A stretch of 45,112 bases of DNA from an uncultured Acidobacteriaceae bacterium (GCA_903911925.1 CAIWFH010000071.1:1-45112), one strand, 5' to 3'; numbered from the stretch's first letter, positions 16,297 to 26,407 are shown. Notes: generated by a model not told the origin, from the sequence alone. Numbers and translations are program-made.

Positions 16297-17430
16297 ATGA
16301 TGAGAATTGCGCAGGTAGCGCCCTTATATGAGAGCGTCCCTCCCCGCTTGTACGGTGGAACTGAGCGTGTAGTTTCCTATTTAACTGAAGAGTTGGTGCG
16401 GCAGGGGCACTACGTAACCCTATTCGCCAGCGGCGATTCAATCACTTCGGCGCGATTATGGCCGATATGCCCGCGGGCCTTGCGGCTTCAGGGTGGATCG
16501 GCGGCGCCGCTGGCTCCGCTTGCTCACCACCTGATGATGGTGGAAAGGGTCATCCAGGAGGCTGATGAGTTCGATGTGGTGCACTTCCACCTGGACTATC
16601 TTCCGTTCTCGCAAATCCGCCGCCAAGAGACCGCAGCGCTAACCACGCTCCACGGACGGCTGGATATTCCCGACCTGTTTCCTCTCTTTCGCGAGTTCGA
16701 CGACATGCACCTGGTATCGATTTCAGACGCGCAACGCAGGCCGATGCCGTGGGTTGACTGGTTGGCAACAGTTCACCATGGATTGCCGGAAAGCCTTTAC
16801 CCTGCGCAGCTGCAGGAAGGAAAGTACCTCGCGTTTCTGGGACGCATTTCACCTGAGAAGCGCGTTGACCGGGCGATCGAAATCGCCGCGCGGGTGGGCA
16901 TGCCGCTGCGGATCGCCGCCAAAATTGACCCTGCCGACCAGGCATACTTCGATAAGGAAATCCGCCGGCTGCTGGATAGGCCGGGAGTTGAATTCATTGG
17001 CGAAATTGGCGAGCACGAGAAGGCGGAGTTCCTTGGCAACGCGTCGGCGCTGCTGTTTCCCATCGACTGGCCCGAACCGTTCGGCCTGGTGATGATTGAA
17101 GCCATGGCGTGCGGAACCCCGGTGATTGCATTCCGCCAGGGATCGGTTCCTGAAATTATTGAAGGCGGACGCACTGGGTACATTGTGGACACGGTGGAGC
17201 AGGCAGCGGAGGCGGCACGGAATATTCACCTGATCGACCGGCGTTTGTGCCGCGCCCGGTTTGAGCAGCGCTTCAGCGCGCGCCAGATGTGCAAACAATA
17301 CGTGCGTGCCTATCAGGGGGTGATGCGCGGGACTGAGCGGGCCGCGGCAAACCGGCGGGTTCCATTTGCGCTTTTGCCCGAGGGACTGGTCGCCGAGGAG
17401 CTGCCTGCCGATGCCATCGCCCAAGACTAA
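16297..17430 (+). CDS. GT4 family glycosyltransferase
   Basis: A cytoplasmic GT-B-fold, retaining glycosyltransferase of 377 residues. The N-terminal domain shows the acceptor-side glycine-rich loop (PPRLYGGTERVVSYLTEELVRQGHYVTLFASGDS). The C-terminal domain carries LAFLGRISPEKRVDRAIEIA and the donor-binding EX7E segment PEPFGLVMIEAMACGTPVIAF. Its stop lies 20 bases inside the following debranching-type gene, so the two are cotranscribed and probably act on the same glucan or glycoside. Two adjacent ATGs (16297 and 16300) are possible starts. The donor sugar cannot be told from sequence alone. Confidence 0.88.
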   Translation: MMRIAQVAPLYESVPPRLYGGTERVVSYLTEELVRQGHYVTLFASGDSITSARLWPICPRALRLQGGSAAPLAPLAHHLMMVERVIQEADEFDVVHFHLDYLPFSQIRRQETAALTTLHGRLDIPDLFPLFREFDDMHLVSISDAQRRPMPWVDWLATVHHGLPESLYPAQLQEGKYLAFLGRISPEKRVDRAIEIAARVGMPLRIAAKIDPADQAYFDKEIRRLLDRPGVEFIGEIGEHEKAEFLGNASALLFPIDWPEPFGLVMIEAMACGTPVIAFRQGSVPEIIEGGRTGYIVDTVEQAAEAARNIHLIDRRLCRARFEQRFSARQMCKQYVRAYQGVMRGTERAAANRRVPFALLPEGLVAEELPADAIAQD

Positions 17431-19600
17431 CCAAAACCGGGACGTGATCGAGGTCGGGCACCAGTTCTACATCCGGGCGTCGTCGTCGCTTGCCGATGAC
17501 CGCACCCGGGTATTGCTGCACGGGGACACTTTCGCGGTTTTCGACCGAAGCGGAGACATCAACCCGGTGGGGTTCGGCCAGCAGGGCATATTCAACAAGG
17601 AGACCCGGCACCTGTCGCAGATGGAGATGCATCTCTACGACCTTCGACCCCTTCTGCTCAGCTCTACCATTCGCGAGGACAACATCCTGTTCGCCGTAGA
17701 CCTGACCAATCCGGATCTGAAGCTTCCGTCAGGGGAGTCGGTCCCGCGCGGCACGGTGCACATCTACCGGACCAAGTTTCTCTCCGATGGAGTGTGCTAC
17801 GACCGGATCACGCTGCACAACTACGGAGACAAGCTGCTGGAAATGGAGTTGCAGTTCAAATTTGAGGCGGACTTCGCGGATATCTTTGAGGTCCGCGGTG
17901 AGAAGCGGCCAAGGCGCGGCACGCTGCTGCCCGAAGAAGAGGAGCGGGGCGCGGTAACGCTGGCATATGAAGGGCTGGACCACGTGCGTCGCAGCACGCG
18001 CGTGGAGTGCTCAATGGCATCCTGCATCATCCGGGAGGGAAGTATCGTGGTTCCGGCGCGGCTGGAGCCGAAGGAAGAGAGCACGTTTACGCTGACCGTT
18101 ACCTGCCTGCGCGACGGCGAGAACATGCAAAGCGGCAAATATGAGGAGGCGTTGCAGCGAGTGGTGCAGGAGCGCAGCGCGGGACCGCTTGCCGAGGTAG
18201 ATGTTCACACATCGAACGAGCAATTCAACCACTGGCTGCGCCGGTCGCGGGCCGATTTGGCGATGATGGTGACGCCAACGCCGCTGGGACTTTATCCCTA
18301 CGCCGGGGTGCCCTGGTTTAGCACCATCTTTGGGCGCGACGGCATTTTCACTGCGCTGGAACTGCTGTGGCTGGCGCCTTCAATCGCCAAGGGCGTGCTG
18401 ACATACCTGGCAGCGACCCAGGCGACCGAAATGGATGCCGAACGCGATGCCGAGCCGGGAAAAATTCTGCACGAATTGCGCAAAGGAGAAATGGCGGAGC
18501 TGCGCGAGGTGCCTTTCGGGCGCTACTACGGGTCGGTGGATGCCACGCCCTTATTCGTTCTGCTGGCGGCGGCCTATTTCCAACGCACGGGCGACCTGGA
18601 GTTTCTGAGCAGTATCTGGTCCAACATCACTGCCGCGCTGGATTGGATTGACCACTACGGAGATCGGGACGGCGATGGGTTTGTTGAGTATTACCGGCAG
18701 TCGGAGCACGGGCTCTCGCAGCAGGGATGGAAGGATTCCAGCGATTCGGTTTTCTATAGCGACGGCAAGCTAGCGACAGGGCCGATTGCGCTGTGCGAAG
18801 TGCAGTCGTACATCTACGCCGCCAAGCAGGGAATCGCCGAAGTGGCGTTTGATTTGGGCGATACGGAAAAAGCGGGGCGGCTGCGGGTCGAAGCCTCGCA
18901 ACTGCGCGAGAAATTCAGCGCGAAGTTCTGGTCTGACGAACTGTCGATGTTTGTGCTGGCTCTGGATGGAGAAAAACGGCAGTGCCGGGTACGCGCGTCA
19001 AATGCCGGGCATTGCCTGTTTTCGGGCATCGCTTCAAAGGCCCAGAATCGCAGCATGACCGACGCGCTGCTGTCTCCGGCATTCTTTTCCGGGTGGGGCA
19101 TCCGGACGCTGGTGACCGGGGAAAAGCGCTATAACCCGATGTCGTATCACAACGGCTCAGTATGGCCGCATGACAATGCGCTGATCGCCTTTGGCACCCT
19201 GAAATCACCGGACAAGACGCTGGCTCTGCGTGTGCTTTCAGCGATGCTGGATCTCTCGTCGGAGGTGATGCTGGACCGGCTTCCGGAATTGATTTGCGGG
19301 TTCGCTCGCCGGCCGGGCAAGGGGCCGACGCTCTACCCGGTGGCGTGCTCTCCGCAAGCGTGGGCGGCGGGCAGCGTGTTTCTGGTGCTGCAGGCATGCC
19401 TGGGCCTTGAAGTCCGCGCGCTGGAGTCGCGGGTGTACCTGCACTACGCGGCGCTGCCGGAGTCTCTGAGCCAGGTGAAGATTCGCAATCTCAGGGTGGG
19501 CAATGCCAGCGTGGATTTCTCTTTCGTGCGCTACTCCGACACGGTGGGCGTGAACATCTTGCGCCGGAGCGGCGAGGTGGAGATTGTGGCGCTGCGATAG
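17411..19600 (+). CDS. Glycogen-debranching-type amylo-alpha-1,6-glucosidase family protein
   Basis: A 729-residue protein with an N-terminal beta-rich GDE_N domain (about 15-240; GQQGIFNKETRHLSQMEMHL) and a C-terminal (alpha/alpha)6 glucosidase-like domain (about 300-640). Recognisable blocks are AGVPWFSTIFGRDGIFTALELLW, GWKDSSDSVFYSDG and YHNGSVWPHDNALIA, which supply the acidic residues usual in this fold. It begins at ATG 17411, overlapping the GT4 gene by 20 bases. I infer a role in trimming or recycling an alpha-glucan made with the GT4 partner; other glycosides are possible. No signal peptide, so cytoplasmic. Confidence 0.88.
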   Translation: MPSPKTNQNRDVIEVGHQFYIRASSSLADDRTRVLLHGDTFAVFDRSGDINPVGFGQQGIFNKETRHLSQMEMHLYDLRPLLLSSTIREDNILFAVDLTNPDLKLPSGESVPRGTVHIYRTKFLSDGVCYDRITLHNYGDKLLEMELQFKFEADFADIFEVRGEKRPRRGTLLPEEEERGAVTLAYEGLDHVRRSTRVECSMASCIIREGSIVVPARLEPKEESTFTLTVTCLRDGENMQSGKYEEALQRVVQERSAGPLAEVDVHTSNEQFNHWLRRSRADLAMMVTPTPLGLYPYAGVPWFSTIFGRDGIFTALELLWLAPSIAKGVLTYLAATQATEMDAERDAEPGKILHELRKGEMAELREVPFGRYYGSVDATPLFVLLAAAYFQRTGDLEFLSSIWSNITAALDWIDHYGDRDGDGFVEYYRQSEHGLSQQGWKDSSDSVFYSDGKLATGPIALCEVQSYIYAAKQGIAEVAFDLGDTEKAGRLRVEASQLREKFSAKFWSDELSMFVLALDGEKRQCRVRASNAGHCLFSGIASKAQNRSMTDALLSPAFFSGWGIRTLVTGEKRYNPMSYHNGSVWPHDNALIAFGTLKSPDKTLALRVLSAMLDLSSEVMLDRLPELICGFARRPGKGPTLYPVACSPQAWAAGSVFLVLQACLGLEVRALESRVYLHYAALPESLSQVKIRNLRVGNASVDFSFVRYSDTVGVNILRRSGEVEIVALR

Positions 19601-19608
19601 CAGGCGGG

Positions 19609-20277
19609 CTACTCGGGCTGCACCACGGCGCGAATGTCTCTGGCCTCGAGGATTCGGGAGCGATAGCCGAACCTTGCTACCGCCAGCATGGCCTGGCCGA
19701 TATCGCGCGTGGAGAGGACGTAGTTTGGCAGCATCCGGCGCAGGGGCGTGAGCAGGGGCGTCATCAGCACATACATGAGTTGGTAGAGGGACGTCTTCGA
19801 CTTGATTCCATCCATGGGCTGAATGAGCCCAGGGCGGAACATGTATGCGTGGAAGGGCAGGCGCAACAGGGCGTTTTCGGTTTTCCCTTTGACGCGCGCC
19901 CACATCACGCGGCCCATCTCGGTGCTGTCGGTACCGGCTCCGGAAACATAGATGAAAGCCATCTCCGGATTGAGATGGCTCAGGGTCTTTGCGGCGGCGA
20001 GGGTGAGGTCGCAGGTTACGCGGTGGTAGTCGGCTTCTTTCATGCCGCTGGACGACACGCCGAGGCAGAAGAAGCAGGCATCGAAGCCGCCAAGCTGGTC
20101 GTCAAGGCCATCGCAACTCGACATATCTTTGTGCGCTATTTCGCGGAGCATCGGGTTATCGATTCCGGTGGTGGAGCGGCCGAGGGCGACAACGCTTTCT
20201 ACGTCGGGTGCGGCGAGGCACTCGCGCAGGACGCCCTGCCCTACCATGCCGGTTGCGCCGAAGATTAGGACTTTCAT
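19609..20277 (-). CDS. NAD(P)-binding atypical SDR / epimerase-like protein
   Basis: A 222-residue Rossmann-fold protein that starts MKVLIFGATGMVGQGVLREC, with the GATGMVG dinucleotide motif of atypical short-chain dehydrogenases (HTATIP2/YbjT-like). The middle reads FIYVSGAGTDS followed by ARVKGKTENALLRL; this Ser...K arrangement lacks a normal YxxxK. This makes a plain dehydrogenase role uncertain. The start at 20277 has GGGAG upstream; the frame stays open further upstream into repeat DNA. It is convergent with the debranching-type gene, only 8 bases apart, and no shared terminator is visible. Confidence 0.8.
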   Translation of the reverse strand: MKVLIFGATGMVGQGVLRECLAAPDVESVVALGRSTTGIDNPMLREIAHKDMSSCDGLDDQLGGFDACFFCLGVSSSGMKEADYHRVTCDLTLAAAKTLSHLNPEMAFIYVSGAGTDSTEMGRVMWARVKGKTENALLRLPFHAYMFRPGLIQPMDGIKSKTSLYQLMYVLMTPLLTPLRRMLPNYVLSTRDIGQAMLAVARFGYRSRILEARDIRAVVQPE

Positions 20278-20590
20278 TGTGTCTCCCGTCGTTAAGGTAT
20301 GGCCGCACGCAGAGAAGTGAAACCGGGGCCAAAGTGATTGCCTGAGGCTCTTTGGCCATCGATCGACAAGTTGGATGTCGAGTGAAAGGCGGTTGTTTGA
20401 AAAGCAGCAAGTTAGCGCCGCTTCGCGGCATAGCAAGTCAGCGCAAGAATCCAGTTCTCGCGCAGGCACTAAAGTTCAAGCCCGATTTTAAGACGTTTAA
20501 GACAAAACAAAAGTCGAGCAATGTTACAAAGCGCACACCGGACAGCGGGTTGGCGAGTTTCTCCGCAGGCTGCGGCTCAAGGGAAATGGC
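20278..20590. repeat. Repeat-containing intergenic region
   Basis: A 313-base gap between two minus-strand genes. From about 20385 to 20480 it carries a second copy of the element seen at 1141-1250, with shared blocks GCTTCGCGGCAT, AATCCAGTT and a closing ACTAAA/GCTAAA. The rest (to 20590) has a segment like those next to the hairpin family at 1285 and 36950 (TCCGCAGGCTGCGGCTC). No gene was found. The promoter of the SDR-like gene should lie near 20280-20340 but none was clear. Confidence 0.6.
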
Positions 20591-20902
20591 CTATTCAGGA
20601 TTTGCGTCGAGTTCGATGTAATCCCAGAAAGAGTCGGCCAGTTCGGCGCCTAACTCGTTGAGCATGCGCCGGGCGGAGCGCTCCACCTCTTCGATGAGGC
20701 CGTGGAGGTAATCGCGGGAGCGGGAGATGGCCACAATGCCGATGGTGGCCGACTGGTAGAGAACTGCCTCGTCCATTTCGGCGACGGAGATATTGAAACT
20801 CTGTTTCAGCTGATCTTTGAGCGAGCGCACCACCTGCCGCCGGTCCTTGAGCGACTGGGCGTGCTCGATGCGGACTTCGAGAGTTAGTTGGGCGACGGGC
20901 AT
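20591..20902 (-). CDS. DUF503 (YlxP-like) protein
   Basis: A 103-residue small protein of the DUF503/YlxP family. It starts MPVAQLTLEVRIEHAQSLKDRRQVVRSLKDQLKQSFNISVAEMD and contains VAISRSRDYLHGLIEEVERSAR, both typical of the family. In Firmicutes ylxP lies next to infB and rbfA and has been linked to ribosome or RNA functions. Here it is 18 kb from rbfA. I chose the start at 20902 to match family length; the longer frame upstream has no similarity. Function not established. Confidence 0.85.
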   Translation of the reverse strand: MPVAQLTLEVRIEHAQSLKDRRQVVRSLKDQLKQSFNISVAEMDEAVLYQSATIGIVAISRSRDYLHGLIEEVERSARRMLNELGAELADSFWDYIELDANPE

Positions 20903-20967
20903 GGCGTCAAAGGAGTTTCCACGGCAAGTGTAAGTCCGGTTGAGCGGGTTGCGCACAAAATATTTAG

Positions 20968-22140
<1,173 letters not shown>

Positions 22141-22194
22141 AGAAGAGGGTGCAGGAACCTTGATTTTGCTTCACAAATTGTGCAAAATGTGGCC

Positions 22195-22223
22195 TATACT
22201 TCGGTAAGGGAAGGGCCTTCCCT
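22195..22223 (+). promoter_or_regulatory. Candidate promoter and operator of the MerR gene
   Basis: A -10-like TATACT (22195-22200) is followed by the inverted repeat AGGGAAG-GGC-CTTCCCT (22207-22223), which lies around the expected transcription start, 27 bases before the MerR ATG. TTCACA at 22170-22175 could be the -35, with a long 19-base spacer. The arrangement would suit autoregulation, but it could also be a short 5'-UTR hairpin. Confidence 0.35.
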
Positions 22224-22249
22224 CAAGTTGATGCCCTGCTCTTTTTGCC

Positions 22250-22747
22250 ATGCCAACGCCGCTCTCGACAAAGCGCGTTCCTCCTTCGTCTTCGGACTTG
22301 CCCTCCATCCCCAACCGTCTTTATTTCAAGATCGGGGACGTGGCGCGCATTTGCGAAGTGGAGACGTATGTGCTGCGCTTCTGGGAGACGCAGTTTCCGC
22401 AACTGAAGCCGAACAAAAGCGGAACGGGGCAGCGGCTTTACCGCCGCCGCGACGTGGAAATGGCTCTTGAAATCAGGCGCCTGGTTCATGGCGAGGGCTA
22501 CACCATCGCCGGCGCGCGACAGGCCCTGGAGCAAGGGCACCGGAGGCCAACGCTTCAAGCGCGCCTTCCGCTGCCGGAAGGCGAATCGAGCGAGCGCCCC
22601 GAGTCGGTTGCCGCAACGATTGGACACGCCCGCGCAGAACTGCGGGAAATTGCCAACCTGCTGGCTTCGCCGGTTTCGCGGCCGCCACGCCGCCGGACCA
22701 AGGTTCAATCGCTGGTGGCGTACTCCGACTCGCTTTTTCCTGCCTAG
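22250..22747 (+). CDS. MerR family transcriptional regulator
   Basis: A 165-residue DNA-binding protein. The winged-helix MerR domain is at about 24-95 (LYFKIGDVARICEVETYVLRFWETQFPQLKP...GQRLYRRRDVEMALEIRRLVHGEGYTIAGARQAL). The C-terminal part is Pro/Arg-rich with no cysteine cluster, so a metal sensor of the classical type is unlikely. This class, with the W-E-T-Q-F-P-Q-L motif, is common in deltaproteobacteria and acidobacteria and its targets are mostly unknown. It may autoregulate through the palindrome just upstream. Confidence 0.9.
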   Translation: MPTPLSTKRVPPSSSDLPSIPNRLYFKIGDVARICEVETYVLRFWETQFPQLKPNKSGTGQRLYRRRDVEMALEIRRLVHGEGYTIAGARQALEQGHRRPTLQARLPLPEGESSERPESVAATIGHARAELREIANLLASPVSRPPRRRTKVQSLVAYSDSLFPA

Positions 22748-22910
22748 CGCTTGCCAGGCGACAGGTGCACCGGTTCTTTCCGGATTTTCAAATTGGCAGG
22801 GCGGTTGTCGTGCTAACTTAGGACAATCCCCCAAGAAAGTCCGTCATGGCGGACTTGCTCCGTTTCCCTGTTAATCAGCCTAACCAACAAGCCCTGGAGT
22901 AGATTCCATC

Positions 22911-23147
22911 ATGAAATGCCCTCATTGTGGTGCAACCAGCTTTCGGACTTCACGAATCAGGCTGTCGGATCTTCCGCGATTGCTGCTGCTTCAATATCCT
23001 GTTCGCTGCCGCACGTGCCGCGAACGGGACTTCGCGGGCCTGATGCTGGCCCTCAATCTTCGCCAGGCGGGGAAGGTCCGCCACATGGAAGAGCGCGCCA
23101 AAAAAAGCAAGGAAACCCCTCCGAGGCATAGGAGTGAACCTCGCTGA
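22911..23147 (+). CDS. Small zinc-ribbon protein
   Basis: A 78-residue protein beginning MKCPHCGATSFRTSRIRLSD, with a second pair of cysteines in YPVRCRTCRERDF. The two CxxC pairs (C3/C6 and C33/C36) would bind one zinc. The C-terminal part is highly basic (KSKETPPRHRSEPR), so nucleic-acid binding is possible. GGAG lies upstream of the ATG. No specific role is known to me, and there is no obvious operon partner. Confidence 0.65.
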   Translation: MKCPHCGATSFRTSRIRLSDLPRLLLLQYPVRCRTCRERDFAGLMLALNLRQAGKVRHMEERAKKSKETPPRHRSEPR

Positions 23148-23340
23148 CCTGAGAGCCAGCACAATTGGAAGCATGAGGATTGGTTTCGCGGGCGCTCCAG
23201 AGCGAGCACCTTTGTTGCCGGGTTTCCCGTGCGGCACAACTTCCGCGTGGTATTGAAAAGCAGAGATTTGATAAACTCCAGACTCTAGCCTGTGTTCGAC
23301 GCCGATTCCTCTTCCCCCAGCCGGATTACGGAGTGAACAG

Positions 23341-23814
23341 ATGCCAATCAAACTGAAAGTGAACAATGCGGCCGCGACGGTGGACGTGCCGCCGGATACG
23401 CCGCTCTTGTGGGTGCTGCGCGACGTATTAGACCTGAAAGGCGCCAAGTACGGGTGCGGCATGGGAGTTTGCGGCGCCTGTACGGTGCTTGTGGGCGGTC
23501 ATGCGGTGCGCTCGTGCATGACCCACGTGGGATCGGTGGAGGGCGAAGCCATTACCACCATTGAAGGGCTTTCGCCGGATGGGCTGCACCCGGTGCAGGT
23601 AGCCTGGGAGGCGATCGACGTGCCGCAATGCGGCTACTGCCAGGCCGGGCAGATCATGTCTGCGGCGGCGCTGCTGGCACGCACGCCGCATCCCACCGAT
23701 GCGGATATCGATACGGCGATGAGCGGCAATGTGTGCCGCTGCGGCACGTATACACGGATTCGCCAGGCCATTCATGAAGCAGCAGAAGCGGGCACCCCAG
23801 CCCGCAGCAAGTGA
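23341..23814 (+). CDS. iorA: [2Fe-2S] subunit of a molybdenum hydroxylase (IorA-like)
   Basis: The small iron-sulfur subunit of an xanthine-oxidase-family enzyme, 157 residues. The plant-type ferredoxin cluster ligands are C39, C44, C47 and C59 ([15 protein letters not shown]...RSC), and the second cluster ligands are C97, C100, C132 and C134 (QCGYCQAGQ...VCRCGTY). It passes electrons from the molybdenum subunit encoded next. GGAG precedes the ATG, and the large-subunit gene starts 14 bases after its stop. No FAD subunit is encoded, which fits the isoquinoline 1-oxidoreductase or aldehyde-oxidoreductase type with an external acceptor. Substrate uncertain. Confidence 0.92.
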   Translation: MPIKLKVNNAAATVDVPPDTPLLWVLRDVLDLKGAKYGCGMGVCGACTVLVGGHAVRSCMTHVGSVEGEAITTIEGLSPDGLHPVQVAWEAIDVPQCGYCQAGQIMSAAALLARTPHPTDADIDTAMSGNVCRCGTYTRIRQAIHEAAEAGTPARSK

Positions 23815-23828
23815 AGGAGGGCCAGCCG

Positions 23829-26066
23829 ATGCAGATGAATCGCAGAACATTTTTGCAGTTGACGGCCCTCGCGGGCGGGGGCCTTGCGCTGGATCTGTAC
23901 CGTTCGCCGCTCGGCGCGGCCCAGGAGCATCAGGCACCGCCCGACCTAACCCCGCAGGCTTTCATCCACATTGCTCCGGATGGCGTGGTGACGATTATGG
24001 CGCGCGCCTCGGAGTCGGGCCAGGGCATGCGCAACATGCTGCCCATGCTGATTGCCGAAGAACTGGATGTGGATTGGAAAGACGTACGCGTGGAGCAGGC
24101 CGATCTGAACGAGAAGATTTTCGGCCGACAGTTTTCCGGGGGCTCCGGGAACACGCCGTTGGGCTGGGAGCCGATGCGCCGCGTGGGCGCGGCCGGGCGC
24201 CAGTTGCTGATTGCCGCCGCTGCGCGAACGTGGGGCGTGCCGGAAACCGATTGCACTACGCAGCCGTGCCTGGTGGTCCACACAGTCTCGCGGCGTTCGT
24301 TGAGTTATGGGGAACTTGCCGCCAAAGCAGCAACGCTACCCGCACCCGCGCTGAGCAGCGTGAAGCTCAAAGACCCCAAAGATTACCGCATCATCGGCCA
24401 CTCGGTGCCGGGCGTTGACACGCACGCAATTGTGACCGGTAAACCGCTGTTCGGCATCGATGTGCAGTTGCCGGGAATGCTGTGCGCCTCGATTGAGAAG
24501 GCTCCGGTTTTTGCGGGCAAGGTGAAGACGGCAAATATCGAGCAGATCAAGGGGCTGCCGGGCGTGCGCCATGTGCTGGTGATCGATGGCGGCATCACTC
24601 CCGCCGCTTACACGCCATGGGAGCCGGGCATGGAACCGGGCATTGCCATTGTGGCCGACACCTGGTGGCAGGCGCAGCAGGCCCGCAAACAACTCAAGGT
24701 AGATTGGGACCTGGGCCCCGCGGCTACGCAGAGCAGCGAGGGCTTCGCAGCTAAAGCAGCCGATCTGCTAAAGGCCGCGCCGGCAAACACTCTGCGCAAG
24801 TATGGCGATGTGGACGCGGCGCTGAAATCGTCGGCAAAGGTTGTTGAGGCCACGTACGAATTCCCGTTCATTGCGCACGTGACCATGGAGCCGCAGGGCG
24901 CCACGGCGCATTGGAAAGACGGCAAGCTGGAGATGTGGTCTACCAGCACGCTGCCGGGCGACGGCCGCACGCTGGTGGCCAAGACGCTGGGCATCCAGGA
25001 GACCGACATTACCACCCACATGGTGCGCTCGGGAGGCAGCTTTGGGCGGCGGCTGCAGAACGACTACCTGGTGGAGGCGGCCTGGATTGCGAAACAAATC
25101 GACGTGCCGGTCAAACTGCTTTGGTCACGCGAAGACGACATCGCTCACGATCCTTTTCGCCCGGGCGGCACGGTTGGACTGAAGGGCGGCATCGATGCGC
25201 AGGGCAAGCTTACCGCCTGGCGGCATCACTTTGTCACCTTTGGCGATGGCAAGCACGCAACCTCAGGCGGGGGCATCGGGCAGGATTCGTATCCTGCAGG
25301 CTTTCCGCCGGCCTATGGGCTCTACACGTCAATGCAGCCGCTGATGCTGCGCACAGGAGCGCTGCGCGCTCCGGGCGACAACGCCTACTGCTGGGTGTCG
25401 CAATCGTTCCTGGATGAGTTGGCAGCCGCGGCCGGACGCGATCCGCTCGAGTTCCAGCTTGAACTGCTGGGCAACAAGCAAGCTCCCTGGAAATCGGGGG
25501 AACACGACCCCGTGGGGGATCACGAACCATCGGGGCAGGAGGTTCTCATTCCGGAGCGGTTCAAAGGCGTGCTTGAGTTGGTGGCGGAAAAATCCGGCTG
25601 GGCCAATCGGCCGAAGGAGAAGGGCCGGGGTATGGGCATTGCCGCATGGTTCTGCCATCGAGGCTATTTTGCTGAAGTTGCCGACGCAAGCGTTGACGCG
25701 CAGAACAAAGTCACGGTGCACCAGGTCTGGGCGGCAGGCGATGTGGGCAGCCAGATTATCAATCCGGCGGCGGCTGAGAGCATGGCGCAGGGCGGCATCA
25801 TGGAGGGTATGGGCCACCTGGCGCAGCAAATCACGCTGGCCGATGGCAAAGTGGAGCAGTCAAACCTGCATAACCATCCGCTGATGCGCATGAGGCAGGT
25901 TCCGAAGATCGAGGTCTATTGGCGCAAGACGGACTACTCGCCGACCGGCCTGGGTGAGCCAACGCTGCCCCCGACCTTGCCGGCAGTGACGAATGCTATC
26001 TTCGCCGCGACAGGCAAGAGAATTCGCACCCTGCCGTTGTCGAAGAGCGGGTTCGGTTGGGCGTGA
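23829..26066 (+). CDS. iorB: Molybdopterin-binding subunit of an XDH-family oxidoreductase (IorB-like)
   Basis: The large catalytic subunit, 745 residues. The N-terminus NRRTFLQLTALAGGGLALDL is a twin-arginine signal, so the holoenzyme is probably exported folded to the periplasm, carrying the IorA-like subunit with it. Family blocks include TMVRSGGSFGRRLQNDY and GALRAPGDNAYCWVSQSFLDELA. The C-terminal segment LGEPTLPPTLPAVTNAIFAATGKRIRTLPL should hold the catalytic Glu. I chose ATG 23829 because GAAGGAGG lies 9 bases upstream. It uses the molybdopterin cytosine dinucleotide cofactor in known relatives; XdhC- and MocA-like maturation genes are encoded 3-5 kb away. It likely hydroxylates an N-heterocycle or oxidises an aldehyde. 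Confidence 0.92.
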   Translation: MQMNRRTFLQLTALAGGGLALDLYRSPLGAAQEHQAPPDLTPQAFIHIAPDGVVTIMARASESGQGMRNMLPMLIAEELDVDWKDVRVEQADLNEKIFGRQFSGGSGNTPLGWEPMRRVGAAGRQLLIAAAARTWGVPETDCTTQPCLVVHTVSRRSLSYGELAAKAATLPAPALSSVKLKDPKDYRIIGHSVPGVDTHAIVTGKPLFGIDVQLPGMLCASIEKAPVFAGKVKTANIEQIKGLPGVRHVLVIDGGITPAAYTPWEPGMEPGIAIVADTWWQAQQARKQLKVDWDLGPAATQSSEGFAAKAADLLKAAPANTLRKYGDVDAALKSSAKVVEATYEFPFIAHVTMEPQGATAHWKDGKLEMWSTSTLPGDGRTLVAKTLGIQETDITTHMVRSGGSFGRRLQNDYLVEAAWIAKQIDVPVKLLWSREDDIAHDPFRPGGTVGLKGGIDAQGKLTAWRHHFVTFGDGKHATSGGGIGQDSYPAGFPPAYGLYTSMQPLMLRTGALRAPGDNAYCWVSQSFLDELAAAAGRDPLEFQLELLGNKQAPWKSGEHDPVGDHEPSGQEVLIPERFKGVLELVAEKSGWANRPKEKGRGMGIAAWFCHRGYFAEVADASVDAQNKVTVHQVWAAGDVGSQIINPAAAESMAQGGIMEGMGHLAQQITLADGKVEQSNLHNHPLMRMRQVPKIEVYWRKTDYSPTGLGEPTLPPTLPAVTNAIFAATGKRIRTLPLSKSGFGWA

Positions 26067-26107
26067 GGGCGGCTTAGGGAACTTGCGATGGAGTTATCGT
26101 CTTTCGA

Positions 26108-26407
26108 CTAAGCACCCTGATTTCCCGGGTCTTCCGCCTGCAACTCCTCGAATTCCGCTTCCTCAGCGTCCGCCAAGGCGGGGTCCGCGCTGGTTTGCTG
26201 CTCCGCGGGCTTCAACCTGGTCGCAACCCAATCCCAGTAGCCGGCGCGGGTTTTTTTTGAACGAACGTCCGCCTCCCACTCTTCCATCTGGTGGTCGGGG
26301 TGTTGACCCCATGCGCCGCCCTCGGCAAGGCTGTCATACCTGGCCCGCAGTTGTTCGGGGTCTACCGCCATATCGTCTTTCGGATCGTGAGAAGCATCGA
26401 GGGACAT
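26108..26407 (-). CDS. Small acidic protein of unknown function
   Basis: A 99-residue, strongly acidic protein with a conserved-looking core, LRARYDSLAEGGAWGQHPDHQMEEWEADVRSKKTRAGYWDWVATRL. The WG.HP...W...T..GYWDWV pattern recalls small uncharacterised proteins in proteobacteria, but I cannot name a function. The C-terminal third is low-complexity and Glu/Ala-rich. GGAG lies 5 bases before the ATG. It lies convergent to iorB and downstream of the ABC transporter genes. Confidence 0.6.
   Translation of the reverse strand: MSLDASHDPKDDMAVDPEQLRARYDSLAEGGAWGQHPDHQMEEWEADVRSKKTRAGYWDWVATRLKPAEQQTSADPALADAEEAEFEELQAEDPGNQGA

Noticed and set aside
22748..22910. tRNA or other structured RNA between the MerR and zinc-ribbon genes
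   Set aside because: No cloverleaf arms or conserved T-loop could be found by eye.
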